Origin: Caulobacter sp. 73W
GTDB taxonomy: Bacteria; Pseudomonadota; Alphaproteobacteria; Caulobacterales; Caulobacteraceae
Direction: 5' to 3'
DNA: 64,000 nt
Assembly (NCBI RefSeq): GCF_041021955.1
Contig: NZ_CP158375.1
Location: 248,001-312,000 of the forward strand
Below are positions 56,295 through 64,000 of this stretch, piece by piece. The translations under genes were made by a program, and so were the position numbers. The notes below the pieces were generated by a model. It was not told where the DNA came from. It did not search any database and saw only the letters and a program-made list of their open reading frames with translations. How positions within the stretch are numbered: position 1 is the first letter of the stretch; the number at the start of each line of letters is the position of its first letter.

Positions 56295-57281
56295 GTGGCG
56301 GCGGGAGGCATCCTCTCCCGCCTCAGACTCGATCCCTATCTGCTCATGATGATCGGCACGGTGGCCCTGGCCTCCGTGCTGCCGGCGCGAGGCGTCGCGG
56401 CCGAGGGCGTGGGGATCGTCGCCAAGCTGGGCATCGCCCTGCTGTTCTTCCTGCACGGCGCGCGCCTGTCGCGCAAAGCCATGCTGGCCGGTCTGGCGCA
56501 CTGGCGCCTGCACCTGACCATCCTGGCGATCACCTTCCTGGCGTTTCCGCTGGTCGGGCTGTCGTTCAAGCTGATCCCGGAAAGCATCCTGCCCGCCCCG
56601 CTGGTGATGGGCCTGCTGTTTCTTTGCTGCCTGCCGTCGACGGTGCAGTCGTCGATCGGCTTCACCTCCATCGCGCGCGGGAACATCGCCGCCGCCCTGT
56701 GCAGCGCCTCGGCGTCCAATCTGCTGGGCATGGCGCTGACGCCGATCCTGGCGGGCCTGATACTGCATACCCAGGGCGGCTTCTCGCTAAATCAGCTTGA
56801 GGCCATCGCCCTGCAGCTGCTGCTGCCCTTCGTGGCGGGCCAGGTGCTGCAGCCGTGGATCGGCGCCTGGGTCGAGAAGAACAAGCGCATCCTGGGCTTC
56901 GTGGATCGCGGCTCGATCCTGCTGGTCGTCTACGCCGCCTTTGGCGAGGCCGTGGTCGACGGGGTGTGGAGTTGAGTTTCGGCCCTGGAACTGCTGATCG
57001 TCGGCGTTCTTTGCGCGGTGCTCCTGACCGTCGCCCTGGTCGGCAGCCGCAGCGCCGCTCGGGCCATGGGCTTCAACAAGGAAGACGAGATCGCCGTCGT
57101 CTTCTGCGGGACCAAGAAGAGCATCGTCACTGGCGTGCCCATGGCCGCCATCCTTTTTCCCGCCGCCGTGGCGGGGGTCGTCATCTTGCCTGTGATGCTG
57201 TTCCACCAGATGCAGCTGATGGCCTGCGCCGTGATCGCCCAGCGCTACGCGGCCCGGGACAAGATCGACACAGCCGTCTAG
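56295..57281 (+). pseudogene. SBF-like (bile acid:sodium symporter-like) transporter, interrupted by in-frame TGA
   Basis: A 328-codon frame of the SBF-like family (E. coli YfeH type), about ten membrane helices, starting at a GTG at 56295 two bases after purF. Family marks are LGIALLFFLHGARLSRKAM, GLLFLCCLPSTVQSSIGFTSIARGN and, after the break, EDEIAVVFCGTKKSIVTGVPMA. A TGA at 56973-56975 (after DGVWS) splits it. The same frame continues VSALELLIVGVLCAVLLTVA to a stop at 57281, and codon use on both sides is alike. One C-to-T change in CGA would explain it. A late GTG at 57018 could restart only a fragment. It may be a recent nonsense mutation, a sequence error, or read-through. Confidence 0.82.
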
Positions 57282-57291
57282 AAGACCGCCC

Positions 57292-58032
57292 ATGGATTCC
57301 AAGACCGACAAACCCCTCGCTGGGCGCATCGCCCTGGTCACCGGCGCGACCCGCGGCATCGGCGAGGCCTGCGCCTTCGGCCTGGCCGAGGCCGGCGCCC
57401 ACGTCATCGCCCTCGGCCGCACGCAAGGCGCGCTGGAAGCGCTGGACGACCGCATCTTCACCGCTACCGGCGAACACGCGACCCTGGTGCCGATCGACCT
57501 GCTGAAGGCTCCGGAAGGCCTGGACGCCCTGGGCGCCGCCCTGCACGAGCGTTACGGCAAGCTGGACATCATCGTCGGCGCCGCCGCCGTGCTCGGCGCC
57601 CTGACCCCGGTCGGCCATCTGGATCCGAAGGGCTGGGACATGATCATGTCCACCAACCTGACGGCCAACTGGCGCCTGATCCGCGCCATGGACCCGCTGA
57701 TGCGCAAGTCCGACGCGGCCCGCGCCATCTTCTTCACCAGCAGCGTCGGCAGCCAGGCGCGCGCCTTCTGGGGTGCCTACGCGGCGTCTAAGGCGGGGCT
57801 GGAGAATCTGGTCGCCACCTATGCCGACGAGATGGAGCACACCCAGGTGCGCGCCCTGTGCGTCGATCCGGGCGGCATGCGCACCCGCATGCGGGCCCTG
57901 GCCTTCCCGGGCGAAGACCCGATGGACCTGCCCGCGCCGTCCGAGATCGTTCCGATGATCGTCGAGCTCGCCCGCGGCGACCGCGAGCCGCCTGAAGGTG
58001 TTGTTCGGTTCAAGGAATGGAAGGCGCGCTAA
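57292..58032 (+). CDS. Short-chain dehydrogenase/reductase
   Basis: A 246-residue classical SDR with cofactor loop TGATRGIGEA (about 18-27), substrate-side GAAAVLGAL, and catalytic Ser-Tyr-Lys in FFTSSVGSQARAFWGAYAASKAG. The GRT after the second strand (IALGRTQ) suggests NADP(H). It ends GVVRFKEWKAR without the extra tail of FabG. Substrate is unknown; many alphaproteobacteria carry this YciK-like form. It lies 10 bases behind the interrupted transporter and may be co-transcribed from purF. Confidence 0.85.
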   Translation: MDSKTDKPLAGRIALVTGATRGIGEACAFGLAEAGAHVIALGRTQGALEALDDRIFTATGEHATLVPIDLLKAPEGLDALGAALHERYGKLDIIVGAAAVLGALTPVGHLDPKGWDMIMSTNLTANWRLIRAMDPLMRKSDAARAIFFTSSVGSQARAFWGAYAASKAGLENLVATYADEMEHTQVRALCVDPGGMRTRMRALAFPGEDPMDLPAPSEIVPMIVELARGDREPPEGVVRFKEWKAR

Positions 58033-58049
58033 GCGCCTTCCATCTATCC

Positions 58050-59612
58050 CTAGCCCTTGCGGGGGCCCGGCCGCGCGCCCTTGGAGCGGCCGGACTTGGC
58101 GCTGGTCAGGCCCTTCGGCGCCGAACGCGGACGAACGACCGCCTTCTTCGGCGCGGCCTTCTTGACCCCGATCTTGACCGTCTTGCCGTTGGCGTCGATG
58201 GCCGTGGCCTGCTCTTCCTTGGCCTTCTTCACCTTGGCCGCGACCTTGGCGTAGCGGGGCTGCGGGCGCGGGCCGCTCTTGGCCTCGCCCTCGGCATATG
58301 GATTGGCGCCTGACTTGATGGTGATGCGCAGCGGCACCCCCGGCAGGTCGAAGCTCTCGCGCAGGCTGTTCACCAGATAGCGGCGGTAATGGTCCGGCAT
58401 CTGGTCCGCGCGGCTGGAGAACAGCACGAACGTTGGCGGGCGCGCCTTGGTCTGCGCCATGTACTTGGGCTTCACGCGGCGGCCGCCGACGGAGGGTGGC
58501 GGATGCCTCTGCATCGCCAGCTGCAGCCAGTCGTTCAGGTCGCGGGTCTTCACCTTAGTCGACCAGTTGGTGTGGACCTTCAGCAGGGCCGGCATCAGGC
58601 GATCCAGGCCCCGACCCGTCTCAGCCGACAGGGCTATCACCGGCGTGCCGCGAACCTGCGGCAGCATGCGCTCGGCGTGCTCGATGAATTCCTTCAGCTT
58701 GGCCTGCGGGTTCTCGACCAGATCCCACTTGGTCAGGATGAAAACCAGACCCCGCCCTTCCCGCTCGACCAGGTCGGCCAGTTGCAGGTCCTGAATCTCG
58801 AAGGGATGCGTGGCGTCCATGACCAGCATCACCACCTCGGCGAAGGTGATGGCGCGGATGGAGTCCTGCACCGACAGCTTCTCAAGCTTCTCGTCGATGC
58901 GGGCCTTGCGGCGCATGCCGGCGGTGTCGACGAGGCGCAACTTTCGGTCGCCGTACTCCCAATCGACCGAGATGGCGTCGCGGGTGATGCCAGCCTCGGG
59001 GCCGGTGAGCAGGCGATCCTCCCCGATCAGGGCGTTGACCAGGGTGGATTTGCCGGCGTTGGGGCGGCCGACCACGGCCACCATGATCGGCTTGTCCTTG
59101 TCGATAGGCTCGGCGTCCTGAGTCTCGAACGGCAGCAGGGCGGCGTAGAGCTCGGCCATGCCTTCGCCATGCTCGCCGCTGATCGGGATCGGCTCGCCCA
59201 GGCCGAGACGCGCGCCTTCGGCCGTGCCCGCCTCGCCCGCCTTGCCCTCGGCCTTGTTGGCGGCGACCAGGGTCGGCCGGTTCCGGCGGCGAAGGATGGT
59301 GGCGAAGATCTGGTCGGCCGGCGTGATGCCCTCGCGGGCGTCGAAGACGAACAGGGTGACGTCCGCTTCGTCGATGGCGAGTTCGGTCTGGGCGCGCATG
59401 CGCGATTCCAGGCTCTCGTCCTTCACGTCCTCGAAGCCGGCGGTGTCGATGAGCTCCAGCTCAAGATCACCGATCCGGCCCGCGGCGAAGCGGCGGTCGC
59501 GCGTGACGCCCGGTTGGTCGTCGACGATGGCGAGCTTCTTGCCGGCGAGACGGTTGAACAGCGTCGATTTTCCGACGTTCGGACGGCCGACGATGGCGAG
59601 TTTGAGGGGCAT
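58050..59612 (-). CDS. der: Ribosome-associated GTPase Der (EngA)
   Basis: A 520-residue double GTPase for 50S assembly. Domain 1 has [18 protein letters not shown] and LIDTAGFED; domain 2 has [32 protein letters not shown] and LTKWDLVE. The KH-like C domain follows ([18 protein letters not shown]). A long basic Lys/Ala/Pro tail (about 440-520) is added, probably for rRNA binding and typical of alphaproteobacteria. The ATG at 59612 is preferred to a TTG four codons earlier because it sits at the family start. It follows yfgM-bamB, as in E. coli. Confidence 0.96.
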   Translation of the reverse strand: MPLKLAIVGRPNVGKSTLFNRLAGKKLAIVDDQPGVTRDRRFAAGRIGDLELELIDTAGFEDVKDESLESRMRAQTELAIDEADVTLFVFDAREGITPADQIFATILRRRNRPTLVAANKAEGKAGEAGTAEGARLGLGEPIPISGEHGEGMAELYAALLPFETQDAEPIDKDKPIMVAVVGRPNAGKSTLVNALIGEDRLLTGPEAGITRDAISVDWEYGDRKLRLVDTAGMRRKARIDEKLEKLSVQDSIRAITFAEVVMLVMDATHPFEIQDLQLADLVEREGRGLVFILTKWDLVENPQAKLKEFIEHAERMLPQVRGTPVIALSAETGRGLDRLMPALLKVHTNWSTKVKTRDLNDWLQLAMQRHPPPSVGGRRVKPKYMAQTKARPPTFVLFSSRADQMPDHYRRYLVNSLRESFDLPGVPLRITIKSGANPYAEGEAKSGPRPQPRYAKVAAKVKKAKEEQATAIDANGKTVKIGVKKAAPKKAVVRPRSAPKGLTSAKSGRSKGARPGPRKG

Positions 59613-59701
59613 TTCAGAATCCAAGCGCCCCCCGCAGGAATGCGAGGGGCGCTGTTGTTTTAGCGGACCAAGGTTAAGCGCGCAAAAAAGCGCGCTTTGG
59701 C
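59613..59701 (-). other. Hairpins in the bamB-der gap
   Basis: Two inverted repeats occupy the gap: GCGCCCC...GGGGCGC (about 59626-59652) and AAGCGCGC/GCGCGCTT with an A6 loop (59676-59697). Neither is followed by a T-run on the minus strand. They may attenuate bamB read-through or process the mRNA. Confidence 0.45.
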
Positions 59702-61087
59702 CTAGCGGATCGCGATCAGTTTGGCGTCGTCGGTGACGACGTAGAGCATGTCCCCGACGGCGATCGGGGCGAGCATGGCGGACTTACCCAGCTTCAGGGT
59801 GGAGATCACCTCGCCCGTCTTCGGGTTCAGGGCGGCGGCCTCGCCGCGGCTGGACACGGTGATCAGGCGGTCGGAAGCCAGGATCGGGCTGGACCAGATG
59901 ACCGGGTTCTTGCGGCGCTTCTTCAGCTGACGCTTGCTGAGGCCTTCGGTCGAGTTCAGGTCGCGGATCCAGTAGACTTGACCGTTCTCGCGCGAGACAC
60001 AGATCACTTCACCGGCCTTGGAGACCACGAAGGCCACGTCGCCGGCCGCCCAGGGCGAGCCGATGCCGGTGACCGGGATGTTCCAGCGCTGCTGGCCGGT
60101 CCGCAGGTCGGTGGCCGAGAAGACGCCCGAGTGGCTGACAGCCAGGACGTCGCCGCGATAGATGACCGGACGGCCCGCGATGTCGCGGATTTCGGACAGG
60201 GCGTTGGTGCGGCTGGCGCGGGACAGGGCCTCGCTCCACACCTCGTTGCCGTTGCCGACGCGCAGGGCCACCAGTTCACCCGACGAGAACGGCGCGACGA
60301 TGGTGTCGCCCGAGATGGCCGGCGAGGACGCGGCCAGGATGCGGGCCGGCTCGGTCAGCGCCTGGTAGTTCCAGTTCGGAGCGCCCGTGGCGGTCTCGAA
60401 GGTCAGCAGCTCGTTGTCGATGTTGACCACATAGACGCGGCCGGCGGCCACCGTCGGAGCGCCGTGGATCGGGTTTGACACGTCGCGCTTCCAGCCCTGC
60501 TCGCCGGTGGCGGCGTTCAACTGGGTCACGAAGCGGAAGCCCGAGGCCACATAGAGCTTGCCGTCGGCATAGGCGATGCCGCCGCCGTAGCCGTCGCGGT
60601 CGCGCCGCTCCTTGGGCTTCAGGTTGCGGCTCCAGATCTCAGCGCCCGTCTTGGCGTCGAAGGCCACGACCTTGGCTTCGCCATCCATGACGAAGATCTT
60701 GCCTTCGGCGGCGACGGGCGGCGTGGTGACATGGGCCGAACGGCCCGAGCCTTCACCGAAGCCCTTGCGCCAGGCGATCTGGAAGTTGGCGCCCGCCTGG
60801 ACGTGCTCGACCGATTGCTCGGGCGTGCCGCCCGGCAGCGGCCAGTCGGCGCGCGGCTCGGCGGCCGGCAGGTAGAAATCCGCGCCCTTCAGGCCCTCGT
60901 TCTGCTCGACCTTCTGGTCGAAGGCGATGATCGAGATGCGTTCGCCCTGGGTGGCGGTGGTCTTGTTCGTGTCCTTGCCGTCGAACGGGTTGATGGCCGA
61001 GACAGCCGAACCGACGGTCGAGCATGCGGACAGGCCGCCCATCGCCACCAGGGTGACGGCGGCGGCGGTCAGAAGGCGACGCTTCAT
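59702..61087 (-). CDS. bamB: Outer-membrane assembly lipoprotein BamB (PQQ-like beta-propeller)
   Basis: A 461-residue lipoprotein of the BAM complex. A signal peptide with lipobox LSAC (Cys22) is followed by about 80 residues of linker, then an eight-bladed beta-propeller with repeated [22 protein letters not shown] and [15 protein letters not shown] blade motifs. It ends [19 protein letters not shown]. The neighbours yfgM (4-base overlap) and der match the E. coli order, supporting BamB over other PQQ-repeat proteins. Confidence 0.9.
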   Translation of the reverse strand: MKRRLLTAAAVTLVAMGGLSACSTVGSAVSAINPFDGKDTNKTTATQGERISIIAFDQKVEQNEGLKGADFYLPAAEPRADWPLPGGTPEQSVEHVQAGANFQIAWRKGFGEGSGRSAHVTTPPVAAEGKIFVMDGEAKVVAFDAKTGAEIWSRNLKPKERRDRDGYGGGIAYADGKLYVASGFRFVTQLNAATGEQGWKRDVSNPIHGAPTVAAGRVYVVNIDNELLTFETATGAPNWNYQALTEPARILAASSPAISGDTIVAPFSSGELVALRVGNGNEVWSEALSRASRTNALSEIRDIAGRPVIYRGDVLAVSHSGVFSATDLRTGQQRWNIPVTGIGSPWAAGDVAFVVSKAGEVICVSRENGQVYWIRDLNSTEGLSKRQLKKRRKNPVIWSSPILASDRLITVSSRGEAAALNPKTGEVISTLKLGKSAMLAPIAVGDMLYVVTDDAKLIAIR

Positions 61088-61833
61088 TGCGCGCCCTCCG
61101 GAGCAGGTTGCATCTGGGCCGGAGCGGCCGGCGGCGCCATCGGCGCGGCGGTGGCGGCGGCCTTGGCGATCGCCGGCAGCGACTTGGCCGAGCCGGAGTC
61201 GATCATCTGCATGGCGGTGCGGGCGCGCTCGCGAACCTGTTCGCTGGATTCAGGCAGAAGGGTCAGGACGGAGAAGTCGCCTCGCGCCTCATCCATCTTG
61301 CCGGCCGAGAGCTTGGCGAAGGCCAGGGCTTCCTTGGCCTGGACCCGGTAGGGCCGCTTTTCTTCCGTCAAGGGCGTCAGCCTCTTCTCGATGTCGGCGT
61401 ACGGGGCCGTATCGAGCAGGGCGAAGGCGGATTTGAGGCGCGCGGCGTCGCCCAGGGCCTGGTCGGGGGCTGCTTCGGCGGCCTGGTCGAACAGGGTCAC
61501 CGCCTCGGCGGTCTTGCCCTCCTCGACCTTGATCCCCGCCAGCTGCATCAGCGACAGGGCCTTGTAGGCGGGCGTGCCGGACTTGGCGATCGCCTCGAAG
61601 CCCGTGGTCGCGGCGGCCGTGTTGTTGGCGCCGAACAATTCGACAGCTGCGGCGTACTTCTCGGACGCCTCGGCGGCCGTGCGGCGGCTGTGGCTGTCCC
61701 AGGCCCAATAGCCCAGCGAACCCGCCAGGGCGATGGCCAAGCCGCCGACCACCCAGGGAGCCGTCTTGCGAGCAAGGGTCTTGTAGCGGTCAGAGCGAAG
61801 CTGCTCCTCCACCTCATCAAACACGTCGACCAC
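61084..61833 (-). CDS. YfgM-like TPR membrane protein
   Basis: A 249-residue single-pass inner-membrane protein. Its start VDVFDEVEEQLRSDRYKTLARK is the alphaproteobacterial form of the DUF2133/YfgM N-terminus. It has a membrane helix at about 29-47 and then helical TPR-like repeats in the periplasm (ALSLMQLAGIKVEEGKTAEAVTLFDQAAEAA), plus an Ala/Pro tail. E. coli YfgM is an ancillary SecYEG/PpiD chaperone partner; that role is inferred. I place the start at the GTG 61833 because CGGAG lies 9 bases before it. It overlaps bamB by 4 bases. Confidence 0.82.
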   Translation of the reverse strand: MVDVFDEVEEQLRSDRYKTLARKTAPWVVGGLAIALAGSLGYWAWDSHSRRTAAEASEKYAAAVELFGANNTAAATTGFEAIAKSGTPAYKALSLMQLAGIKVEEGKTAEAVTLFDQAAEAAPDQALGDAARLKSAFALLDTAPYADIEKRLTPLTEEKRPYRVQAKEALAFAKLSAGKMDEARGDFSVLTLLPESSEQVRERARTAMQMIDSGSAKSLPAIAKAAATAAPMAPPAAPAQMQPAPEGAQ

Positions 61834-61941
61834 GTACAGGGGCTCCGAAAGCACACGCGCCCGCGGGGGCGCAGAAGAGGCCGCGAACCTATAGCGTCGC
61901 ACGCCTCCCCGCAACGCACCCGCGGGGCGATTAAGTCGCTG

Positions 61942-62322
61942 TTACAGCTCTCCGACCGCGCGCATGGCCACAAAAATCACGGCGAGGGTCGAAAGACCCG
62001 CCGCGGCCCACATGACCTCGCCGCCAAACGGCAGGCTGGAGAACTCCAGACCCACTTTCGACGCCTCCATAACACGGTGCGACAGCTGCCTTACCGGCTC
62101 GGTCGGAATGTCCTCCGCCCGGACCAGAATGCCGGAACGGATAAGCTGCCACACGCCGGTCAGGCCGCCGATGAAGCCAGCGATCCAGATCGTCCATTGC
62201 CGCATCGACCAACCGCGTTCCAGGCGCGTGACCACCTGGCGGGCGAAGACCTCGCGGTCCTCGAAGACTGGGGTGTCCGCGAACATGCGGTCCAGTCGCG
62301 TTTCGAACTCCAGGTCAGCCAT
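61942..62322 (-). CDS. Membrane protein, possible anti-sigma factor
   Basis: A 126-residue protein with a soluble N-terminus (1-40, FETRLDRMFADTPVFEDREVFARQVVTRLERG) and two membrane helices (about 44-63 and 103-120). Its gene overlaps the 3' end of the ECF sigma gene by 8 bases, the usual place of an anti-sigma factor. It lacks a zinc anti-sigma H-x3-C-x2-C motif. Either it is a divergent anti-sigma or a target membrane protein. GGGAGG lies before the ATG. Confidence 0.65.
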   Translation of the reverse strand: MADLEFETRLDRMFADTPVFEDREVFARQVVTRLERGWSMRQWTIWIAGFIGGLTGVWQLIRSGILVRAEDIPTEPVRQLSHRVMEASKVGLEFSSLPFGGEVMWAAAGLSTLAVIFVAMRAVGEL

Positions 62323-62899
62323 GACCCTGCCTCCCGGCCGCCGTCGTTCCATCCTGTGGAGCCAAGCGGCCTCTGAGCCTATCCAAACCACGTTTGACAT
62401 GGGATTTCACCGTTCCCAGGGGCGCACCTAGCGCTTCGGCCGCCTCGGCATGGGACAGGCCCGCGCCGTAGCAGAGCGAGATGCACATCCGCTCCGAAGC
62501 CGGAAGCGCGCGCAGCGCCTCGTCGAGATCGATCCGCGTCGCCGCGAATGCTTCTCCCCCGTGTCCTTCCGAAGCTTCACCATCATCTGTGGCGGCGATA
62601 AGGCGAGATTCCTTACGCCAGCGACGAACGTAGAGCCGGGCCGCGATCCGCTTGACCCAGGCCGCGAACGGCCCCTCCCCGCGGAACTCCGCGACCCGTT
62701 CGAACGCCTGCAGAAAGGCGTCCTGAGCCAGGTCGTCGGCCACCGAAGCTTCCGCCCCCATCCGGCGCAGAAGCGCCCGGACCGCGGAGCCATGGCGGCG
62801 CACCAGCTCGCCGAAGGCCGGCCGATCACCGGTGGCCGCAAGCGTGGCCAATTCGACGTCGTGCAGACTTCCGACATTAGGCGGGCTTGTCTTGCCCAT
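62315..62899 (-). CDS. ECF-family RNA polymerase sigma factor
   Basis: A 194-residue group 4 sigma factor. Region 2 (about 15-90) shows DRPAFGELVRRHGSAVRALLRRM, DDLAQDAFLQAFERVAEFRGEGPFAAWVKRIAARLYVRRWRK. Region 4 (about 125-180) shows LDEALRALPASERMCISLCYGAGLSHAEAAEALGAPLGTVKSHVKRGLDRL. It has no obvious N- or C-terminal extension. Downstream, an overlapping gene encodes a small membrane protein that may restrain it. I see no clear ECF-type autopromoter in the 27-base gap upstream, so it is likely co-transcribed with the DUF6249 gene. Confidence 0.92.
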   Translation of the reverse strand: MGKTSPPNVGSLHDVELATLAATGDRPAFGELVRRHGSAVRALLRRMGAEASVADDLAQDAFLQAFERVAEFRGEGPFAAWVKRIAARLYVRRWRKESRLIAATDDGEASEGHGGEAFAATRIDLDEALRALPASERMCISLCYGAGLSHAEAAEALGAPLGTVKSHVKRGLDRLRGRLAPQDGTTAAGRQGHG

Positions 62900-62926
62900 G
62901 ATCCAATCTCCCCAACTGGATCGCGA

Positions 62927-63325
62927 TCAGCCCTGCTTCTCGATCCGGTCGCCCTTGTTCGGGTTGAAGAAGCTGAGAACCACGTAGGCCACGCCGATCA
63001 GACCCGGGATCAGGCCGATGCCCAGCAGCGGATAGAAGGCGTCGCTCTCCTGGTAGCCGACCATCCAGCCGAAGGCGGCGATGCCCGCGCCGACGGAGAT
63101 CAGGATGATGCCCGTCCGGATGTCGCTCTGAGCGGAGGAGACCTTGCGGACCTTCACATCCTTGCTCATCGCGTCGATCAGTTCCGGCGGCAGTTCCTGG
63201 CCCTTGTCGATGGCCGCGCGGATGGTGGCCTGCATCTCCTGGCGCTCACGGCTCTTCAGCCACTTCGGGATGACGACGATCGCGATGACCATGATGAATG
63301 GCGCGAGCGGGATGAGAATTTCCAT
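62927..63325 (-). CDS. DUF6249-type membrane protein
   Basis: A 132-residue protein with one N-terminal helix (about 3-20, LIPLAPFIMVIAIVVIPKW), a charged middle (SRERQEMQATIRAAIDKGQELPPELIDAMSK) and two C-terminal helices (about 70-88 and 98-118). The pattern RERQEMQATIRAAIDKGQELPPELI is typical of small membrane proteins found beside ECF sigma genes. Function is unknown. It lies between two sigma genes on the same strand, 27 bases ahead of the downstream one. Confidence 0.75.
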   Translation of the reverse strand: MEILIPLAPFIMVIAIVVIPKWLKSRERQEMQATIRAAIDKGQELPPELIDAMSKDVKVRKVSSAQSDIRTGIILISVGAGIAAFGWMVGYQESDAFYPLLGIGLIPGLIGVAYVVLSFFNPNKGDRIEKQG

Positions 63326-63433
63326 GAACAGAACCCCTTTTGACTTGCAGCGGTGAGCCTGTCGCTTCCGCCTTCTGTAGGGAAGAGGCTTTGACGACCC
63401 GCAACAGATGCAGGAGTTCTGATTAAACCTTCG

Positions 63434-63760
63434 TCATACTCGCTGACGCGCCAGAACTCCGGCCAGGAACCTTCCGGCGAACGCCGTCGCCAGCGCCGCC
63501 AGCAGGCTGATGACGCCGGGCGACAACGGCGCGAGAACCGCCTCGAACCGGTCACGAGACATCACGTGCTGAAGCGCCCACAGCACCGCGACCGCCGCCA
63601 GAAGCACCGGAACCAGGGCCAGCACCCGATAGACCGCTCGACGACGCGCGATCCGTTCGGCCAGCGCCGCGGAAAAGACCGGGCTGACCGGCGTGGGCCT
63701 GGCCGCCGTCGACATCAGGGCCGCCAACTTCTGTTCGGGGGTCACGCGGTCACGCTCCAT
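63434..63760 (-). CDS. Small membrane protein adjacent to an ECF sigma gene
   Basis: A 108-residue protein: an N-terminal soluble part (1-40, MERDRVTPEQKLAALMSTAA), then two membrane helices (about 43-63 and 78-98) and a basic end. It overlaps the upstream sigma gene by 11 bases. GGGAGG precedes the ATG at 63760. I recognise no family. Its position suggests an anti-sigma or sigma-linked membrane protein, parallel to the pair at 61942-62899. Confidence 0.6.
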   Translation of the reverse strand: MERDRVTPEQKLAALMSTAARPTPVSPVFSAALAERIARRRAVYRVLALVPVLLAAVAVLWALQHVMSRDRFEAVLAPLSPGVISLLAALATAFAGRFLAGVLARQRV

Positions 63761-64000
63761 CCGAACCTCCCAGCGCCGAGAGCAGGCGCGCCCTGCCCCG
63801 GTCCACATAGGACTTCACCGTGCCCAGCGGCAGGTCCAGCACCTCGGCCGCCTCGCTGTGCGACCAGCCCTCGACCAGGCACAGGGTGACACAGGCTCTC
63901 TGCCCCTCCGACAGCTCGCCCATGGTCTGGGCGACCGCCAGCCGATCCTCCGCCGACAGCCCTGGCGTCGCCTCGGCGATCTCCAGCCAGGCGCCGTCCC
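63750..64000 (-). CDS. ECF sigma factor, partial (region 4 only; gene continues past the window)
   Basis: The minus strand from 64000 encodes the last 83 residues of a second ECF sigma factor. Region 4 reads SAEDRLAVAQTMGELSEGQR, then ACVTLCLVEGWSHSEAAEVL and DLPLGTVKSYVDRGRARLLSAL, ending with a TGA at 63750-63752. The start lies outside the window. It overlaps the 108-residue membrane protein gene by 11 bases, so the two are translationally coupled. Confidence 0.88.
   Translation of the reverse strand, partial: DGAWLEIAEATPGLSAEDRLAVAQTMGELSEGQRACVTLCLVEGWSHSEAAEVLDLPLGTVKSYVDRGRARLLSALGGSDGA

Overview
The window is a GC-rich, densely coding stretch of an alphaproteobacterial chromosome, most likely from Caulobacteraceae (Caulobacter or Phenylobacterium-like). 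The assignment rests on the hdaA-ppk-ppx order, the accBC-aat-DUF2155-NDUFA12 neighbourhood, an alphaproteobacterial-type AspRS, the lptFG-lptD-surA-pdxA-rsmA run, and the rpsF-rpsR-rplI and dnaB-alr-radA-cvpA-purF series. It looks like vertically inherited core genome. I see no phage, transposase, integrase, CRISPR array, rRNA or tRNA gene. I did not search exhaustively for RNA genes, but the gaps are too short to hide much: only 15858-16257 exceeds 300 bases.

Layout. 1-6 kb: an exported DsbA-like thioredoxin, an NTF2-like protein, thiG and thiS separated by 3.6 kb, a penicillin/AHL acylase and a VOC protein. 6-10 kb: aroQ, accB, accC, aat (+), then DUF2155 and NDUFA12 (-). 10.2-13 kb: a 922-residue relic of a class II ribonucleotide reductase behind two tandem NrdR-like boxes. 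13-16 kb: a pentapeptide-repeat protein and aspS. 16-22 kb: hdaA (carrying an apparent frameshift), ppk, ppx, rnd. 22-28.7 kb: purMN, a small lipoprotein, ndk, an ABC-F ATPase, an I78 inhibitor, holC and pepA. 28.9-36.7 kb: the LPS-export and outer-membrane biogenesis operon lptF-lptG-lptD-surA-pdxA-rsmA. 36.7-37.9 kb: a MerR regulator divergent from a glutaredoxin-MauE fusion, with a mer-type promoter between them. 37.9-43.9 kb: the minus-strand operon fabD-fabG-acpP-fabF-mltG-yicC-gmk. 44-46 kb: an exported peroxiredoxin and two exported proteins of unknown role. 46-47.3 kb: rpsF-rpsR-rplI. 47.5-50 kb: a TonB-dependent receptor. 50-58 kb: dnaB, alr, radA, cvpA, purF, an SBF-type transporter interrupted by an in-frame TGA, and an SDR. 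58-62 kb: yfgM-bamB-der (-). 62-64 kb: two ECF sigma factors with small membrane partners (-), the second running off the window end.

Most genes work in well-known core pathways: fatty-acid initiation and elongation, LPS export, outer-membrane protein assembly, purine synthesis, replication control and ribosome assembly. Operons are tight, with ATGA overlaps, and convergent genes abut or share stop codons.

The most interesting object is the 922-residue protein at 10201-12969. It aligns from end to end, by recalled family sequence, with the B12-dependent ribonucleotide reductase NrdJ. It appears to have lost the catalytic finger loop and cysteines, yet it keeps a near-perfect C-terminal domain, a zinc-finger tail and two NrdR-like operator boxes exactly 31 bp apart. 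It reads as a pseudoenzyme or regulator derived from NrdJ. Second is the mer-type promoter controlling a glutaredoxin-MauE fusion through a MerR protein with CueR-like cysteine spacing.
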